Shown here piece by piece: positions 55,226-64,000 of a DNA stretch of 64,000 nt. A program made the translations under genes and the position numbers. The notes beneath the pieces were generated by a model. That model made no database searches, was not told the DNA's origin, and was given only the letters and a program-made list of their open reading frames with translations. The stretch is from contig NZ_SMCQ01000006.1 of assembly GCF_004343035.1 (NCBI RefSeq), positions 62,001 through 126,000 of the forward strand, written 5' to 3'. Source of the DNA: Longibaculum muris (lineage in GTDB: Bacteria > Bacillota_I > Bacilli_A > Erysipelotrichales > Coprobacillaceae). The stretch's first letter is position 1; every line of letters begins with the position of its first letter.

Positions 55226-55537
55226 TTTATAGAAATCATCATACATTTTTAATGCTTTATCTAACACTTTAACGCCATCCACCATCCCATAGTCCCTCAT
55301 TTCAATAACATCAAAAGGAACTTTTCCTTCACATATTTTCTTAACATTTCCAATAGCGTATCTAACTTGAGGACCTAATAATAAAACATCAAATGTTCCC
55401 ATTAAATTTTCAATGTTTTTTTCAGGTCCAGCATCTACAGTCACTTCAACACCTCGTTTTTCTGCTTCTTCTTGCATTCTTAACATCAATAAACTTGTTG
55501 ACATTCCTCCTGCACAAGCTAATAAAATTCTAATCAT
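55223..55537 (-). CDS. Orphan PTS IIB component (lactose/cellobiose type)
   Basis: 104-aa cytoplasmic phospho-carrier with LLACAGGMSTSLLM, whose Cys (residue 8) takes the phosphate from IIA. Length is standard. No IIC or IIA gene is next to it, so it either serves a transporter elsewhere or is left from a lost operon. Confidence 0.9.
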   Translation of the reverse strand: MIRILLACAGGMSTSLLMLRMQEEAEKRGVEVTVDAGPEKNIENLMGTFDVLLLGPQVRYAIGNVKKICEGKVPFDVIEMRDYGMVDGVKVLDKALKMYDDFYK

Positions 55538-55673
55538 TTCTCACATCTCCTTTATTTACTATCTTGACTATATCTTATTTTGTCATAGATAGACATATAG
55601 ATTTAAGAAGATGAAGCAAAGTTTCCATTATTTCTTATTTTTATATAAATTTTTGACAATTTTAAGACATGAA

Positions 55674-56246
55674 TTAAAATTGGTGTCTAATCACTTCTCT
55701 TAAAGAGAAGTGATTATCTTCATAATCGTATATGAATATACAACAATTTGTTATTCCTTTCTTTAATTCTTCTGTTGGATCTTGAATAGCTCTTAAAAAG
55801 TTAAAACAAGCACCACTATGAGAAACAGCCAAAACACTTTCATGGTCATCTTTTTCCATAATATCCGTTAGTGTTTTTAACATTCTATCTCTAACTGTAT
55901 TCGAAGATTCACCACCAAATTGAAGATAATATGTTTCACATTCTTTAGGTGTTGCACAATTCAGACGTTCACTTTCACCTTCTAATTCACCATAGAACAT
56001 TTCCTTTATACCTTTTATTCTTGTATAAGGCATATCTGTAATAAGTTCTAATGTATCACAACAACGTTCACTTGTTGAGGAATAAGCATGATCAAATGTA
56101 ATATGATTCTTTTTAAAATATTCTCCTGCCACTTGAGCTTGATGTATCCCTAATTCTGTTAATGGAGAATCGCACCATCCTTGAATTTTCTTTTGTACAT
56201 TAAACATCGTTTGACCATGACGCATTAAATATAATGTTTTTTTCAT
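55674..56246 (-). CDS. Histidine phosphatase (phosphoglycerate mutase-like)
   Basis: 190 aa with the RHG motif LMRHGQTMFN (phospho-His at 10), SERCCDT, EMFYGELEG and AVSHSGAC. Substrate unknown. Last gene of the MerR operon; overlaps the MBL gene by 4 nt. A 13+13 inverted repeat lies in its last codons (55687-55713). Confidence 0.88.
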   Translation of the reverse strand: MKKTLYLMRHGQTMFNVQKKIQGWCDSPLTELGIHQAQVAGEYFKKNHITFDHAYSSTSERCCDTLELITDMPYTRIKGIKEMFYGELEGESERLNCATPKECETYYLQFGGESSNTVRDRMLKTLTDIMEKDDHESVLAVSHSGACFNFLRAIQDPTEELKKGITNCCIFIYDYEDNHFSLREVIRHQF

Positions 56247-57049
56247 GATAAAACAAATGCCTCCCCAGGAGCTAAAACTTGAATTCTATCTGGATTCACA
56301 ACTTTATCAAATAATGTTTCAGGATTACCATTAAACGGTGACATATCAGGTGCATCAACACATCCCCAATGAATACAAATCAATTGAGCATTTGGATAAG
56401 TATTGGCAAGCTTGACTGCTCCTTCTAATGTTATGTGCCATTCATTATCTGCAAAATCAAATAAGATAACATCAGGATTAGGCATATGCAAATGTTCATC
56501 AATGAGTTTAGAATCACCTGGTAACCAAATTGTTCCATCCTGTGAATCTATCCAATAGCCACAATAATCTTCTACTTTCCATTCACGATAATTGTACTTT
56601 GATGATTCATTTTGCCAATTGTGCACAGCTTTTGTGAGGGTAACTTTAACATCATTCACCATAAAAGACTCATCAATATCATGTCCAATCCCTGGAATAT
56701 TTTCTTCTCTCATGACTTCAGCTACATATTTTGTAGCATGATATGATTTACAAACATTTAAAACATCATGGCATGTTGGTCGACTAAAGTGATCATTATC
56801 AATATGTGTAACCAATAAAGCATCTAATGTTGGAATATCTTGAGGTAAGATTGGCATATCTATTAATAATGGCATATCAAATCCTTCTAATAGTGGATCA
56901 ATCATAATATTTGTTCCATGACTATTGATCATAATACTTGCATTTCCTAACCATCTGATTTCTGTATGGTCTATTTTTTTGAAAACTTCATCTGTTATTA
57001 AATGTATCTTAGGAGCAACAGCTTGTCCTTTTTCATTTATTTTTATCAT
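56243..57049 (-). CDS. MBL-fold hydrolase, UlaG-like
   Basis: 268-aa metallo-beta-lactamase fold protein with THIDNDHFS (THxxxDH), GDSK and HWGC metal sites. Resembles UlaG-type lactonases. AGGAGAAA before ATG. Likely cytoplasmic. Reaction unknown; its operon companions suggest small carbonyl or lactone substrates. Confidence 0.85.
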   Translation of the reverse strand: MIKINEKGQAVAPKIHLITDEVFKKIDHTEIRWLGNASIMINSHGTNIMIDPLLEGFDMPLLIDMPILPQDIPTLDALLVTHIDNDHFSRPTCHDVLNVCKSYHATKYVAEVMREENIPGIGHDIDESFMVNDVKVTLTKAVHNWQNESSKYNYREWKVEDYCGYWIDSQDGTIWLPGDSKLIDEHLHMPNPDVILFDFADNEWHITLEGAVKLANTYPNAQLICIHWGCVDAPDMSPFNGNPETLFDKVVNPDRIQVLAPGEAFVLS

Positions 57050-57060
57050 ATATCTTTCTC

Positions 57061-58038
57061 CTATTGATGTCCTACAATATTGTGTGGAACATATGCTTCT
57101 TCTAAATATTTTATATCATCTTCACTTAATTGAACTTGGAAAGCACCAACAAAATCATCTAAATATTTTTCTTTTGTAATTCCTACAATGGGCGCAGTGA
57201 CACCTTTTTGCCATAACCACGCTATTGCAACCTGCGATCTACTCACATTATATTTTTGAGCAATTTGTGCAACTCTTTCAACAATAATTTGATCACTATC
57301 TTGGGTTATATCATACTTTCTTTTTGCAACTTGATCTTCTTGAAAACGTTTTGAATCACTATCCCAATCTCTTGTTAATCTTCCTGCAGCTAAAGGACTA
57401 TAAGGTACAAGAGCGACTCCTGAATCTAAACAAAATGGATTCATTTCACGTTCTTCTTCACGATATAATAAATTATAATGTCCTTGCATAACTGAGAATT
57501 TTGTCCAGCCATTCTTTTCAGCAACATATTGTGCTTTTTGAAATTGCCACGCATACATACTTGAAGCTCCTAAATAATGAACTTTTCCTGAACTTACTAA
57601 ATCATTTAAAGCGCACATTGTTTCTTCAATCGGTGTATGATAATCCCATCTATGAATATAAAGAATATCAATATAATCTGTTTGTAATCTTTCTAAACAA
57701 TGTTCAACTTCTTGCATAATTGCTTTTCTAGAAAGACCTTGACCATTTGGCTTATCACTCATTTTTTCACTAATCTTTGTCGCAATTACAATTTCATCAC
57801 GAGAGGCATAATCTTTTAAAGCTCTCCCTAAGATTTCTTCACTCGCTCCTAATCCATAGACATTAGCCGTATCAAAGAAATTAATTCCTAAATCTAAAGC
57901 CTTTTTAATAATCTTCCTTGAATCTTCTTCATTTAATACCCAACTATGAATCCATTTTTGAGGATCTCCAAAACTCATACATCCCAAACAGATACGAGAA
58001 ACATCTAATCCCGTATTTCCTAATTTTACATATTCCAT
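57061..58038 (-). CDS. Aldo/keto reductase
   Basis: 325 aa, NADPH-dependent reductase of carbonyls. Tetrad residues visible: Asp/Tyr in DTANVYGLGASEE, Lys in IATKIS, His in YIHRWD. C-terminal coenzyme site is present. Part of the MerR operon. Confidence 0.92.
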   Translation of the reverse strand: MEYVKLGNTGLDVSRICLGCMSFGDPQKWIHSWVLNEEDSRKIIKKALDLGINFFDTANVYGLGASEEILGRALKDYASRDEIVIATKISEKMSDKPNGQGLSRKAIMQEVEHCLERLQTDYIDILYIHRWDYHTPIEETMCALNDLVSSGKVHYLGASSMYAWQFQKAQYVAEKNGWTKFSVMQGHYNLLYREEEREMNPFCLDSGVALVPYSPLAAGRLTRDWDSDSKRFQEDQVAKRKYDITQDSDQIIVERVAQIAQKYNVSRSQVAIAWLWQKGVTAPIVGITKEKYLDDFVGAFQVQLSEDDIKYLEEAYVPHNIVGHQ

Positions 58039-58047
58039 AATTTTCTC

Positions 58048-58446
58048 CTATTTTAATTGATTATAATCTTCATCACTGACTGCTTCTAACCATTCATTAC
58101 TTGAATCAGCTGCAGGAATTTCCACTGAAATATGTGTAAACCAGCTATCTTTTGCTGCCCCATGCCAATGTTTAACTTCTGGAGAAATATGAATAATATC
58201 TCCTGGTTTTAATTCCTGCGCAGGTTTTCCCCATTCTTGGTAATAACCTCTACCCATTGTACATAATAAAATTTGTCCGCTTTTATGATGAATATGCCAA
58301 TGATTACGACATCTTGGTTCAAATGTTACATTCGCCATTGGTCCTCCTGTCGTTGTTAATCTTTTTAAATAACTTTGTCCATCAAAATACTTAGCATAAG
58401 CATCATTAGGGTCTCCTAATCCAAACAAAACATCTTTTTCTTCCAT
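58048..58446 (-). CDS. Cupin-domain protein
   Basis: 132 aa with cupin motif 1 RNHWHIHHKSGQILLC and motif 2 PGDIIHISPEVKHWHGA, giving three His and one Glu-type metal position. Commonly encoded beside CMD-family proteins, as here. Confidence 0.9.
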   Translation of the reverse strand: MEEKDVLFGLGDPNDAYAKYFDGQSYLKRLTTTGGPMANVTFEPRCRNHWHIHHKSGQILLCTMGRGYYQEWGKPAQELKPGDIIHISPEVKHWHGAAKDSWFTHISVEIPAADSSNEWLEAVSDEDYNQLK

Positions 58447-58458
58447 TTTCTTATCCTC

Positions 58459-59196
58459 CTATTTTGTCACTTCATTAATAATTGTTATAGCATTTAATGT
58501 TCTTGGAAAACCAATATAAGGTTGGCACTGTGTTATTGTTTCAATCAATAATTCACGACTATTTCCAACTGTGATATTAGCTCCAACATGTCCTCTTAAT
58601 TGATTTTCACAACCACCTAAAGTCGCTAACGTAACCATTGTCATAAGTTCTCTGGTTTTTAAATCTAATCCTTCTCTTGTATAAAAATCACCAAAACAAT
58701 ATTCTGATAAATATTTTTGAATATGTTTTAATTCTTGTGAAGCTTGATCATGATTAGCTTGAATATGGTCTTTTCCAAAAGCAGCACTTTGTACTTCAAA
58801 ACCCTTTTCAAATCTTGTTTTTTCATTCACTGTTGCTTGTGGTTTTGTAGAAATATTATGTTTTTTGAAAATAAGATTCACTACTTCTAATGCTTCTTGA
58901 ACTTTTCCTAATCCAATATAAGGCGTACATTGATAAATGACTTCTTTGATTTGAATAGGTGAAACTTCTGCTTTAATAGCTGCATTCACATGTTCTTTTA
59001 AAGATGTAAGGGTATGATTTGTTGTATTTACAACAATTAAAATCAATTCTCTTAATCTTAAATCTAGTGTTCCATGTTGATAAACATCTCCATAGATATA
59101 ATTTTTCATAATCGTTTGTAACTCTAGATCATCATTTAAAATATCTTCATCATGTAATTGTTGAAATAACTCATTGGCTTTGTTTAAATCTCTCAT
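58459..59196 (-). CDS. Carboxymuconolactone decarboxylase-family protein, two domains
   Basis: 245 aa with two CMD repeats (about 25-110 and 135-240). Each has the LRELILIVV/TRELMTMVT helix and a LxxHVNAA/LRGHVGAN motif. No CxxC pair of AhpD is seen, so peroxidase activity is unlikely. Function in this cluster unknown. Confidence 0.88.
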   Translation of the reverse strand: MRDLNKANELFQQLHDEDILNDDLELQTIMKNYIYGDVYQHGTLDLRLRELILIVVNTTNHTLTSLKEHVNAAIKAEVSPIQIKEVIYQCTPYIGLGKVQEALEVVNLIFKKHNISTKPQATVNEKTRFEKGFEVQSAAFGKDHIQANHDQASQELKHIQKYLSEYCFGDFYTREGLDLKTRELMTMVTLATLGGCENQLRGHVGANITVGNSRELLIETITQCQPYIGFPRTLNAITIINEVTK

Positions 59197-59208
59197 TTTC
59201 TTTTCCTC

Positions 59209-60417
59209 CTAATGTTGTTTTGTGAAAGTTGAAGTGATTGCTAGTAATAGAACTGCTAAGGCAATCATTATCAATGCAATCATAAATGCGTATATATATG
59301 AACCAAAGAAATCATAAATATATCCAACCATTGATAGTGAAATGGCTGCTCCTAAATTGGATGCAAAGGAAATACTAGGAAAAGCTTTGGCATAGTTATT
59401 ACTACCAAAGAAATGCTTTGTAAGTAATGGTAAAGCCACTGCTCCAATTGAATAACAAGAACCAAATAAGAATGCTCCAACTAATAAGAGAAATTCTGAT
59501 TTTCCCATCATCAACATCACAATTCCTAAAGTATTCGCAATAATCATAACAATTGTTGCTTTTATTGAACCAAAATGATCACTCAATGTTCCAATAACTA
59601 ATTTAGAAATAATATTTCCTACCATTCCTGCTGATAAAAGTGAAGCTCCAACAACACTACTATAACCAATAGATTCAGCAAATCCTGGAAGATGTTGAGT
59701 AACGCTTGTAATACAACTACACATTAAACCAAAGACAAAGAAACTGATAAAAGCAACTGTTATAAAATGGAAAGTTGGACTTTCTACAGAAACATCATTT
59801 TCTTTCTTTTCTTCATAACCATATGGTAAATACCCATCATCCCTTGCATCAACATGAAATGGGTATAAAACTGCTGGTAAGCATAAACATAAAAGAATAA
59901 TTGCTTTTATGATATAACCCATTTGCCATCCAAATGTTTCAATACAACTTGATAAGATAGGTGAACAAATAGAACCTGCTAAACCACTAAATCCAAAAAC
60001 AATACTTGTTGCAAGACCATGTTTCTTTTCAAACCAGCCATTAATAACCAAAGTTAATGGAACAATTGAAAACATGGCTGTACTCATTCCTCGAATAGCA
60101 CCTAAAATATAGAATACAATAGCACTATTTCCTAATGCCATTAATCCAGTTGAAACAACAGCAGTAAAAACACTGACAGTTAAAATCATTTTATAAGAGA
60201 ACTTTTCCATTAAACGTGGAACAAATAATGAAGTGATGGCTGTGACTAACGAGAAAATTGTCATATGCATCGAAAATGTTCCTCGCATCATATGCAAACT
60301 TTCTGAAACAGGTGTATAGAAAACTCCTGATGAGTTAATAGACACCCCGATTGATGAAGCTGCTAAACCACAACATAAAGCTAAAATAATCCAAGGTTTT
60401 TTATTGTTTGTTTTCAT
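59209..60417 (-). CDS. MFS transporter
   Basis: 402 aa, twelve membrane segments, with the loop 2-3 region FVPRLMEKFSYK and loop 8-9 GTLSDHFGSIK. Similar to OFA-type organic anion carriers. Start lies 17 nt inside merR with AAAGGAGG in front. Probably carries the substrate of the operon. Confidence 0.9.
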   Translation of the reverse strand: MKTNNKKPWIILALCCGLAASSIGVSINSSGVFYTPVSESLHMMRGTFSMHMTIFSLVTAITSLFVPRLMEKFSYKMILTVSVFTAVVSTGLMALGNSAIVFYILGAIRGMSTAMFSIVPLTLVINGWFEKKHGLATSIVFGFSGLAGSICSPILSSCIETFGWQMGYIIKAIILLCLCLPAVLYPFHVDARDDGYLPYGYEEKKENDVSVESPTFHFITVAFISFFVFGLMCSCITSVTQHLPGFAESIGYSSVVGASLLSAGMVGNIISKLVIGTLSDHFGSIKATIVMIIANTLGIVMLMMGKSEFLLLVGAFLFGSCYSIGAVALPLLTKHFFGSNNYAKAFPSISFASNLGAAISLSMVGYIYDFFGSYIYAFMIALIMIALAVLLLAITSTFTKQH

Positions 60418-60763
60418 TGTTTTCCTCCTTTAATTTATAAATTAAACAATCTAATGTATCTAAGTTTTTTTGACGTTGATGAATCTCATCTAAGATGTTA
60501 TTTCTTTCTTGTTTTAAAATTCGAATTTTTTGGATTGATGTTGATTGTCCTTGTTCATCTAATTGAATATATTTCAAAATGTTTTCAATATGGACACCGG
60601 CCTTTTTTAAAGTTAAGATTAAACTTAATCTTTCAATATCCAAATCATCATACTCTCTTATGCCATTGACTCTTTTGACTTGATTAAACAATCCGGCTTT
60701 TTCATAATATCTTAATGCAGTCATGGGAACGTTATACTTTTCACTGACTTCTTTAATTTTCAT
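60401..60763 (-). CDS. MerR-family regulator
   Basis: 120 aa: HTH (MKIKEVSEKYNVPMTALRYY, 1-20) and C-terminal coiled coil (about 78-118). No Cys metal-site pair at the C-terminus, so more like stress/small-molecule MerR proteins. First gene of the seven-gene operon, likely its activator. Confidence 0.92.
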   Translation of the reverse strand: MKIKEVSEKYNVPMTALRYYEKAGLFNQVKRVNGIREYDDLDIERLSLILTLKKAGVHIENILKYIQLDEQGQSTSIQKIRILKQERNNILDEIHQRQKNLDTLDCLIYKLKEENNENKQ

Positions 60764-60784
60764 AACATACCTCCTTACAACAAA

Positions 60785-60815
60785 AAATGTAGATATTCTT
60801 TTGACATCTACATTT
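60785..60815 (-). terminator. Hairpin before merR (ROK terminator or MerR site)
   Basis: AAATGTAGAT/ATCTACATTT inverted repeat with 11-nt centre and T6 on the - strand. It follows the ROK gene and is only 22 nt before merR, so it may end ROK transcription, act as attenuator, or be a MerR-type dyad. Confidence 0.6.
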
Positions 60816-60870
60816 TATAGTTTCTATTCAATTATGTCTAATACCTATAATCTATTTCATATAATGCTTA

Positions 60871-61767
60871 CTAGGCATTATATGTTTTCTTATAGTTTGC
60901 AAGTGCTCCTACAAGATTAGAATCATTATAATAAGTACATGGTACAATTTGAACTCTTGGAATTGGGATTGGCATTTTCTCATAGATTTGATCTAATGAT
61001 TTTTGAATGTATTCATGTAAGATAGGTTGTTGACTAATTCCCCCACCAACAGCTATTTTATCTGGATCAACAGTTGCTTGAATATTGAATAATCCCATTA
61101 CTAATTTATCAGTATAAGCCTTTAAAGCAGTTAAAGCACGTTCATCACCTTGATTACAGTATTCAAAAGCTTTCATACCATCAAATGTTTTTGGATCTTC
61201 TCCAACTGCATGGGCAATAGAAGCCACTAAATATAAAGCACTGCTATCAAATCCCCACTTAGCTTCAAAGCCAACTTGTTTTGTCCAATCCGTAGATAGG
61301 TAACTAAACTCACCTGCAAAACCATGAGTTCCTGTAAAAACTTTATCACCAATAGTGACACCACCACCAATACCACTACCAATGATACAAACTGCTCCTA
61401 CATCAGTACCTTTTAAACTTCCATATTCAACTTCACATAAAGCTGCACATTTTGCATCATTTTCAATTGTTAAACGATTTGTTGTAACTGACTGTAATTC
61501 AGCTAAAATGTCTACTCCTAGATTATATTCCAAAGCACCAGGAACTTGAACTAAACGTGTATGTTTATTGATAAGTCCTGGTAAAGACATAGCAATTCCA
61601 TCTACTCTTTCTTGATATTTTTGATAAATAGATTGAACAGCTTGTTTAAATTCTTCTAATCCTTCTTTTGGAGTTGGTACTTTTCCTTTTTCTAACATTT
61701 CTAATTCATCATTCATAAGTGCATATTTGATGGCACTTCCACCGACATCTAAAACTAAATATTCCAT
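60871..61767 (-). CDS. ROK-family sugar kinase
   Basis: 298 aa with DVGGSAIKYALM (phosphate 1), IENDAKCAALCE (catalytic Asp) and IGSGIGGGV. The usual ROK zinc motif CxCGxxGCxE after the GEFSYL segment is missing. Phosphorylates a hexose or amino sugar, unknown which. AGGAGG before ATG. Confidence 0.88.
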   Translation of the reverse strand: MEYLVLDVGGSAIKYALMNDELEMLEKGKVPTPKEGLEEFKQAVQSIYQKYQERVDGIAMSLPGLINKHTRLVQVPGALEYNLGVDILAELQSVTTNRLTIENDAKCAALCEVEYGSLKGTDVGAVCIIGSGIGGGVTIGDKVFTGTHGFAGEFSYLSTDWTKQVGFEAKWGFDSSALYLVASIAHAVGEDPKTFDGMKAFEYCNQGDERALTALKAYTDKLVMGLFNIQATVDPDKIAVGGGISQQPILHEYIQKSLDQIYEKMPIPIPRVQIVPCTYYNDSNLVGALANYKKTYNA

Positions 61768-61811
61768 TATAATCCTCCTATTTTTCTTTGTTTTATTATA
61801 ACATGTCTTTT

Positions 61812-62693
61812 TTAAGCTTTAAACGTTTGTCTGATTTTTTCAATTAGACGTGACATCGCTGGTGAGAATATCTGATGTTTTTTCCAGACAATAACCGTCC
61901 CAGTTTCTAAAGTCGGATAGAGGGGTACAAAAGTAACTGGAATTTCCTCATCACCATAAAATAACTTATCAATTGTAAAAGCATATCCCATACCTTCTGC
62001 TACCCATATTGCTGCATTATAAATAAGATTATGGGTTGCTATAATATTCAGTTTTTCATGATCTTCTCCAAACCAATGTGCGATTTCATTTTGGACTATT
62101 GAACGTTGAGGAATCAATAAAGGTTGATTAATTAAATCTTGAGGGGTTACATGTTCTTTTGAAGCTAAAACACTATCATTAGGAACAATAATTCCCCATC
62201 TATCTTTGTAATTAAGTCTGGCAAAATCATATTTTTCAATATCAACCGGTTCGGTAAGAAGGCCAAAATCAATTAAGCCTTTATCAATTCTTTCTTTAAT
62301 ATCATCGGCCTGCCCACTAAATAAGTGATATTGAACTTGTGGATATTGTATACTAAATTCTTTCATCATCTTAGCAACTTGACGCATTGCATAAGTTTCT
62401 CCAGCCCCTATGTAAATTTCTCCCGCAATCAAATCTTCTCTTTGTAAAAATTCTCTTTCTGTTTTATCGGCTAAATCAACAATTTCTTCTGCCCTTCTTC
62501 TTAACAACATTCCTTCTTCAGTAAGCGTAATTTTATTCTTGCCACGAATATATAATTGTGCTCCTAATTCATCTTCCAATTGCATTAACTGTCTAGATAA
62601 TGTTGGTTGAGTAATATGTAAAACTTCTGCAGCTTTCGTTATATTTTCTTCTCTTGCGACTGCAAGAAAATATTTTAAAACTCTTATTTCCAT
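61812..62693 (-). CDS. LysR-family regulator
   Basis: 293 aa: winged HTH (about 1-60; FLAVAREENITKAAEVLHIT) and a type 2 periplasmic-binding-like effector domain. Start is 10 nt inside the NUDIX gene. Target unknown. Confidence 0.92.
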   Translation of the reverse strand: MEIRVLKYFLAVAREENITKAAEVLHITQPTLSRQLMQLEDELGAQLYIRGKNKITLTEEGMLLRRRAEEIVDLADKTEREFLQREDLIAGEIYIGAGETYAMRQVAKMMKEFSIQYPQVQYHLFSGQADDIKERIDKGLIDFGLLTEPVDIEKYDFARLNYKDRWGIIVPNDSVLASKEHVTPQDLINQPLLIPQRSIVQNEIAHWFGEDHEKLNIIATHNLIYNAAIWVAEGMGYAFTIDKLFYGDEEIPVTFVPLYPTLETGTVIVWKKHQIFSPAMSRLIEKIRQTFKA

Positions 62694-63262
62694 CTTATTT
62701 TCTCAACCTCCTTTTGAGCACGATCTATTAATTTGTGATAGAGATAAACATCATGTTCACTAAAATATTGATGATTAATCATATCAATATCAATCCATTC
62801 CACTCCACTATTTTCTTTTTCACATATCTTTAAAGGTTGATTCTCATCACATATCAATAGATAAGCAACCGACAAATGTAAATGTGTATTCACATAACAA
62901 CCATTTTTAAAATGACTGGAAACCGGCAAAATATCTAATGAAGCAATTTGAGAAGATAAGGGTTGGATATCTTTAACACCGGTTTCTTCCCTTGCTTCTT
63001 TGAGTGCAACAGCTAATAAATCACTTTCTCCATCGGCATGTCCACCTGTCCATGCCCATTTTTTCATAATATTATGGTGAATCATCAAGACTTTTGTAAG
63101 AGTCGGATTCATAATAAATCCAGAACTTGTGATATGGGCAACATAATTATCTCTTGTTAAAATATGGGGAGATTGTTCGATTAATTGAATAATGACTTTT
63201 TGGTCTTGGATTTCTTGTTCATTAATTGGTTGATAATTTTTAATATCATCTTTAAAATTCAT
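62684..63262 (-). CDS. NUDIX hydrolase
   Basis: 192 aa. Nudix box GGHADGESDLLAVALKEAREE then TG (about 73-95) fits Gx5Ex7REUxEEx with the usual Glu residues. Cleaves nucleoside diphosphate-linked compounds. AGGTGAAG before ATG; CutC gene directly upstream. Confidence 0.88.
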   Translation of the reverse strand: MNFKDDIKNYQPINEQEIQDQKVIIQLIEQSPHILTRDNYVAHITSSGFIMNPTLTKVLMIHHNIMKKWAWTGGHADGESDLLAVALKEAREETGVKDIQPLSSQIASLDILPVSSHFKNGCYVNTHLHLSVAYLLICDENQPLKICEKENSGVEWIDIDMINHQYFSEHDVYLYHKLIDRAQKEVEKIRWK

Positions 63263-63270
63263 ACTTCACC

Positions 63271-64000
63271 TCACACAATCTCAAAATCATATAAATCATC
63301 TTCAACTTCATCTACATAAGCTTCAACTAATTCCCAATTCACTTTTTCAAACTCACCATCATGATAATCAAATAATCCATCTGCTTTCACTGTTGTAGGG
63401 TCTATACCCCAATCAAGACATGCTGTTTGATAAATAAAGATTCCTGTATCATCCATATACTTTGTGAGATTATCCACATTAATTCCTTCTACTGCAATAA
63501 CTTCAATCCCTTGACCATAAGTATCTTGTAAATAATGAACCATTTCTTTTCCCTTCAAAGCATTTTTTTGTTGACCACTTGTATAAATTCCTTCAACACC
63601 CATTGTAATTAAAATACACATTGTTTTATCTATATCATAAACACAATCAATAGCTTGATTAAAAAAAGCTTTCTTATGATAAGAATGAATTAAATCAACC
63701 ATCTTTCTTGTATGAACAATATCAATATCACATTCTTCATCTAAAAAACCAAAAGCAATCCCATCAGCACCATTATCTAACAAAACTTCTGCATCTAACA
63801 TCATCGTCTCAAATTCATCATCATTATAATAAAAACCAGCCGTTCTAGGTCTCACTAAACAAATAACCTCTAAATCTGTATTTTCTTTCACCTTTAAAAG
63901 TGTTCCAATACTTGGCGTTAATCCACCCAAATATAATCCATTACTTAAAATAATGCGAGAAGCTCCACCATTTTGTGCATTTAATGCATCACTATAATTT
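63271..64000 (-). CDS. cutC: CutC-family protein, 5' end outside the window
   Basis: At least 243 residues of a TIM-barrel CutC protein. The frame stays open to the window edge and reads SRIILSNGLYLGGLTPSIG, which matches the RIELC..L..GGLTPS start of the family, so the start lies beyond 64000; the TTG at 63930 is not the start. CutC was linked to copper handling, but this is doubtful. Ends in an acidic tail. Confidence 0.85.
   Translation of the reverse strand, partial: NYSDALNAQNGGASRIILSNGLYLGGLTPSIGTLLKVKENTDLEVICLVRPRTAGFYYNDDEFETMMLDAEVLLDNGADGIAFGFLDEECDIDIVHTRKMVDLIHSYHKKAFFNQAIDCVYDIDKTMCILITMGVEGIYTSGQQKNALKGKEMVHYLQDTYGQGIEVIAVEGINVDNLTKYMDDTGIFIYQTACLDWGIDPTTVKADGLFDYHDGEFEKVNWELVEAYVDEVEDDLYDFEIV

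Overview
The window is AT-rich DNA from a low-GC Gram-positive bacterium. Strong AGGAGG ribosome binding sites, TTGACA-17-TATAAT promoters, a T-box leader, TrkH/TrkA-type potassium uptake, PTS sugar uptake, a tRNA array with encoded CCA ends and a PurF-like protein with iron-sulfur ligands all fit a gut Firmicute. The gene mix resembles Erysipelotrichia/Coprobacillaceae; this placement is an inference from gene content, not from a marker gene. TGA is a normal stop. No rRNA, CRISPR array, intact transposon or prophage was seen.

Layout. 1-677: an array of eight tRNAs (first one cut by the window edge) on the + strand with a terminator. Almost everything after it is on the - strand. 693-8858: a MecA_N-type class B PBP, two tandem ferritin-like proteins, tRNA-modification genes (ttcA, tcdA), a 55-residue TTG-started membrane peptide on the + strand, and an XRE/PLDc_N/ABC operon. 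8859-19678: a PurF-like protein whose glutaminase site looks destroyed, a UvrA2-like ABC protein, a cell-wall amidase, an AKR-ferredoxin fusion, a lone pseudopilin, decayed regulator genes, a DUF362 ferredoxin and a DUF3267 zincin. 19229-29301: the arginine operon argG-argH-argC-argJ-argB-argF, driven by a consensus promoter, a T-box and an Arg-rich micro-ORF, and flanked by two paralogous membrane-protein/lipoprotein modules. 29487-38457: potassium uptake (TPR protein, two TrkA, TrkH) behind four regularly spaced TGTGARR repeats, next to a KdpE-like regulator and a short KdpD-like kinase that are separated by a decayed DUF1016 nuclease gene; then an ECF sigma factor and its membrane partner. 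38700-48195: HAD hydrolase, two cold-shock genes with matching long leaders, trehalose uptake and hydrolysis (treB, treC) with operator-bearing promoter, a MATE pump with a leader-peptide attenuator, a LytTR/DUF3021 pair and treR. 48282-64000: an ABC exporter, HD-GYP protein, GH32 sucrase, HAD mutase, RpiR regulator, orphan PTS IIB, a seven-gene MerR/MFS/CMD/cupin/AKR/MBL/phosphatase operon, ROK kinase, LysR, NUDIX and a cut CutC gene.

The most novel-looking element is at 45472-45581: a good promoter, a strong Shine-Dalgarno and a seven-codon ORF (MICWIRV) whose codons 3 to stop form the 5' arm of a fully paired 17-bp intrinsic terminator in front of a MATE efflux gene. It reads as a ribosome-controlled transcription attenuator that would let translation stress switch on efflux. 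Other points worth following are the Ser-for-Cys PurF homologue, the Arg-rich peptide behind the T-box, the repeat array before the trk operon, and the duplicated modules around the arginine operon.
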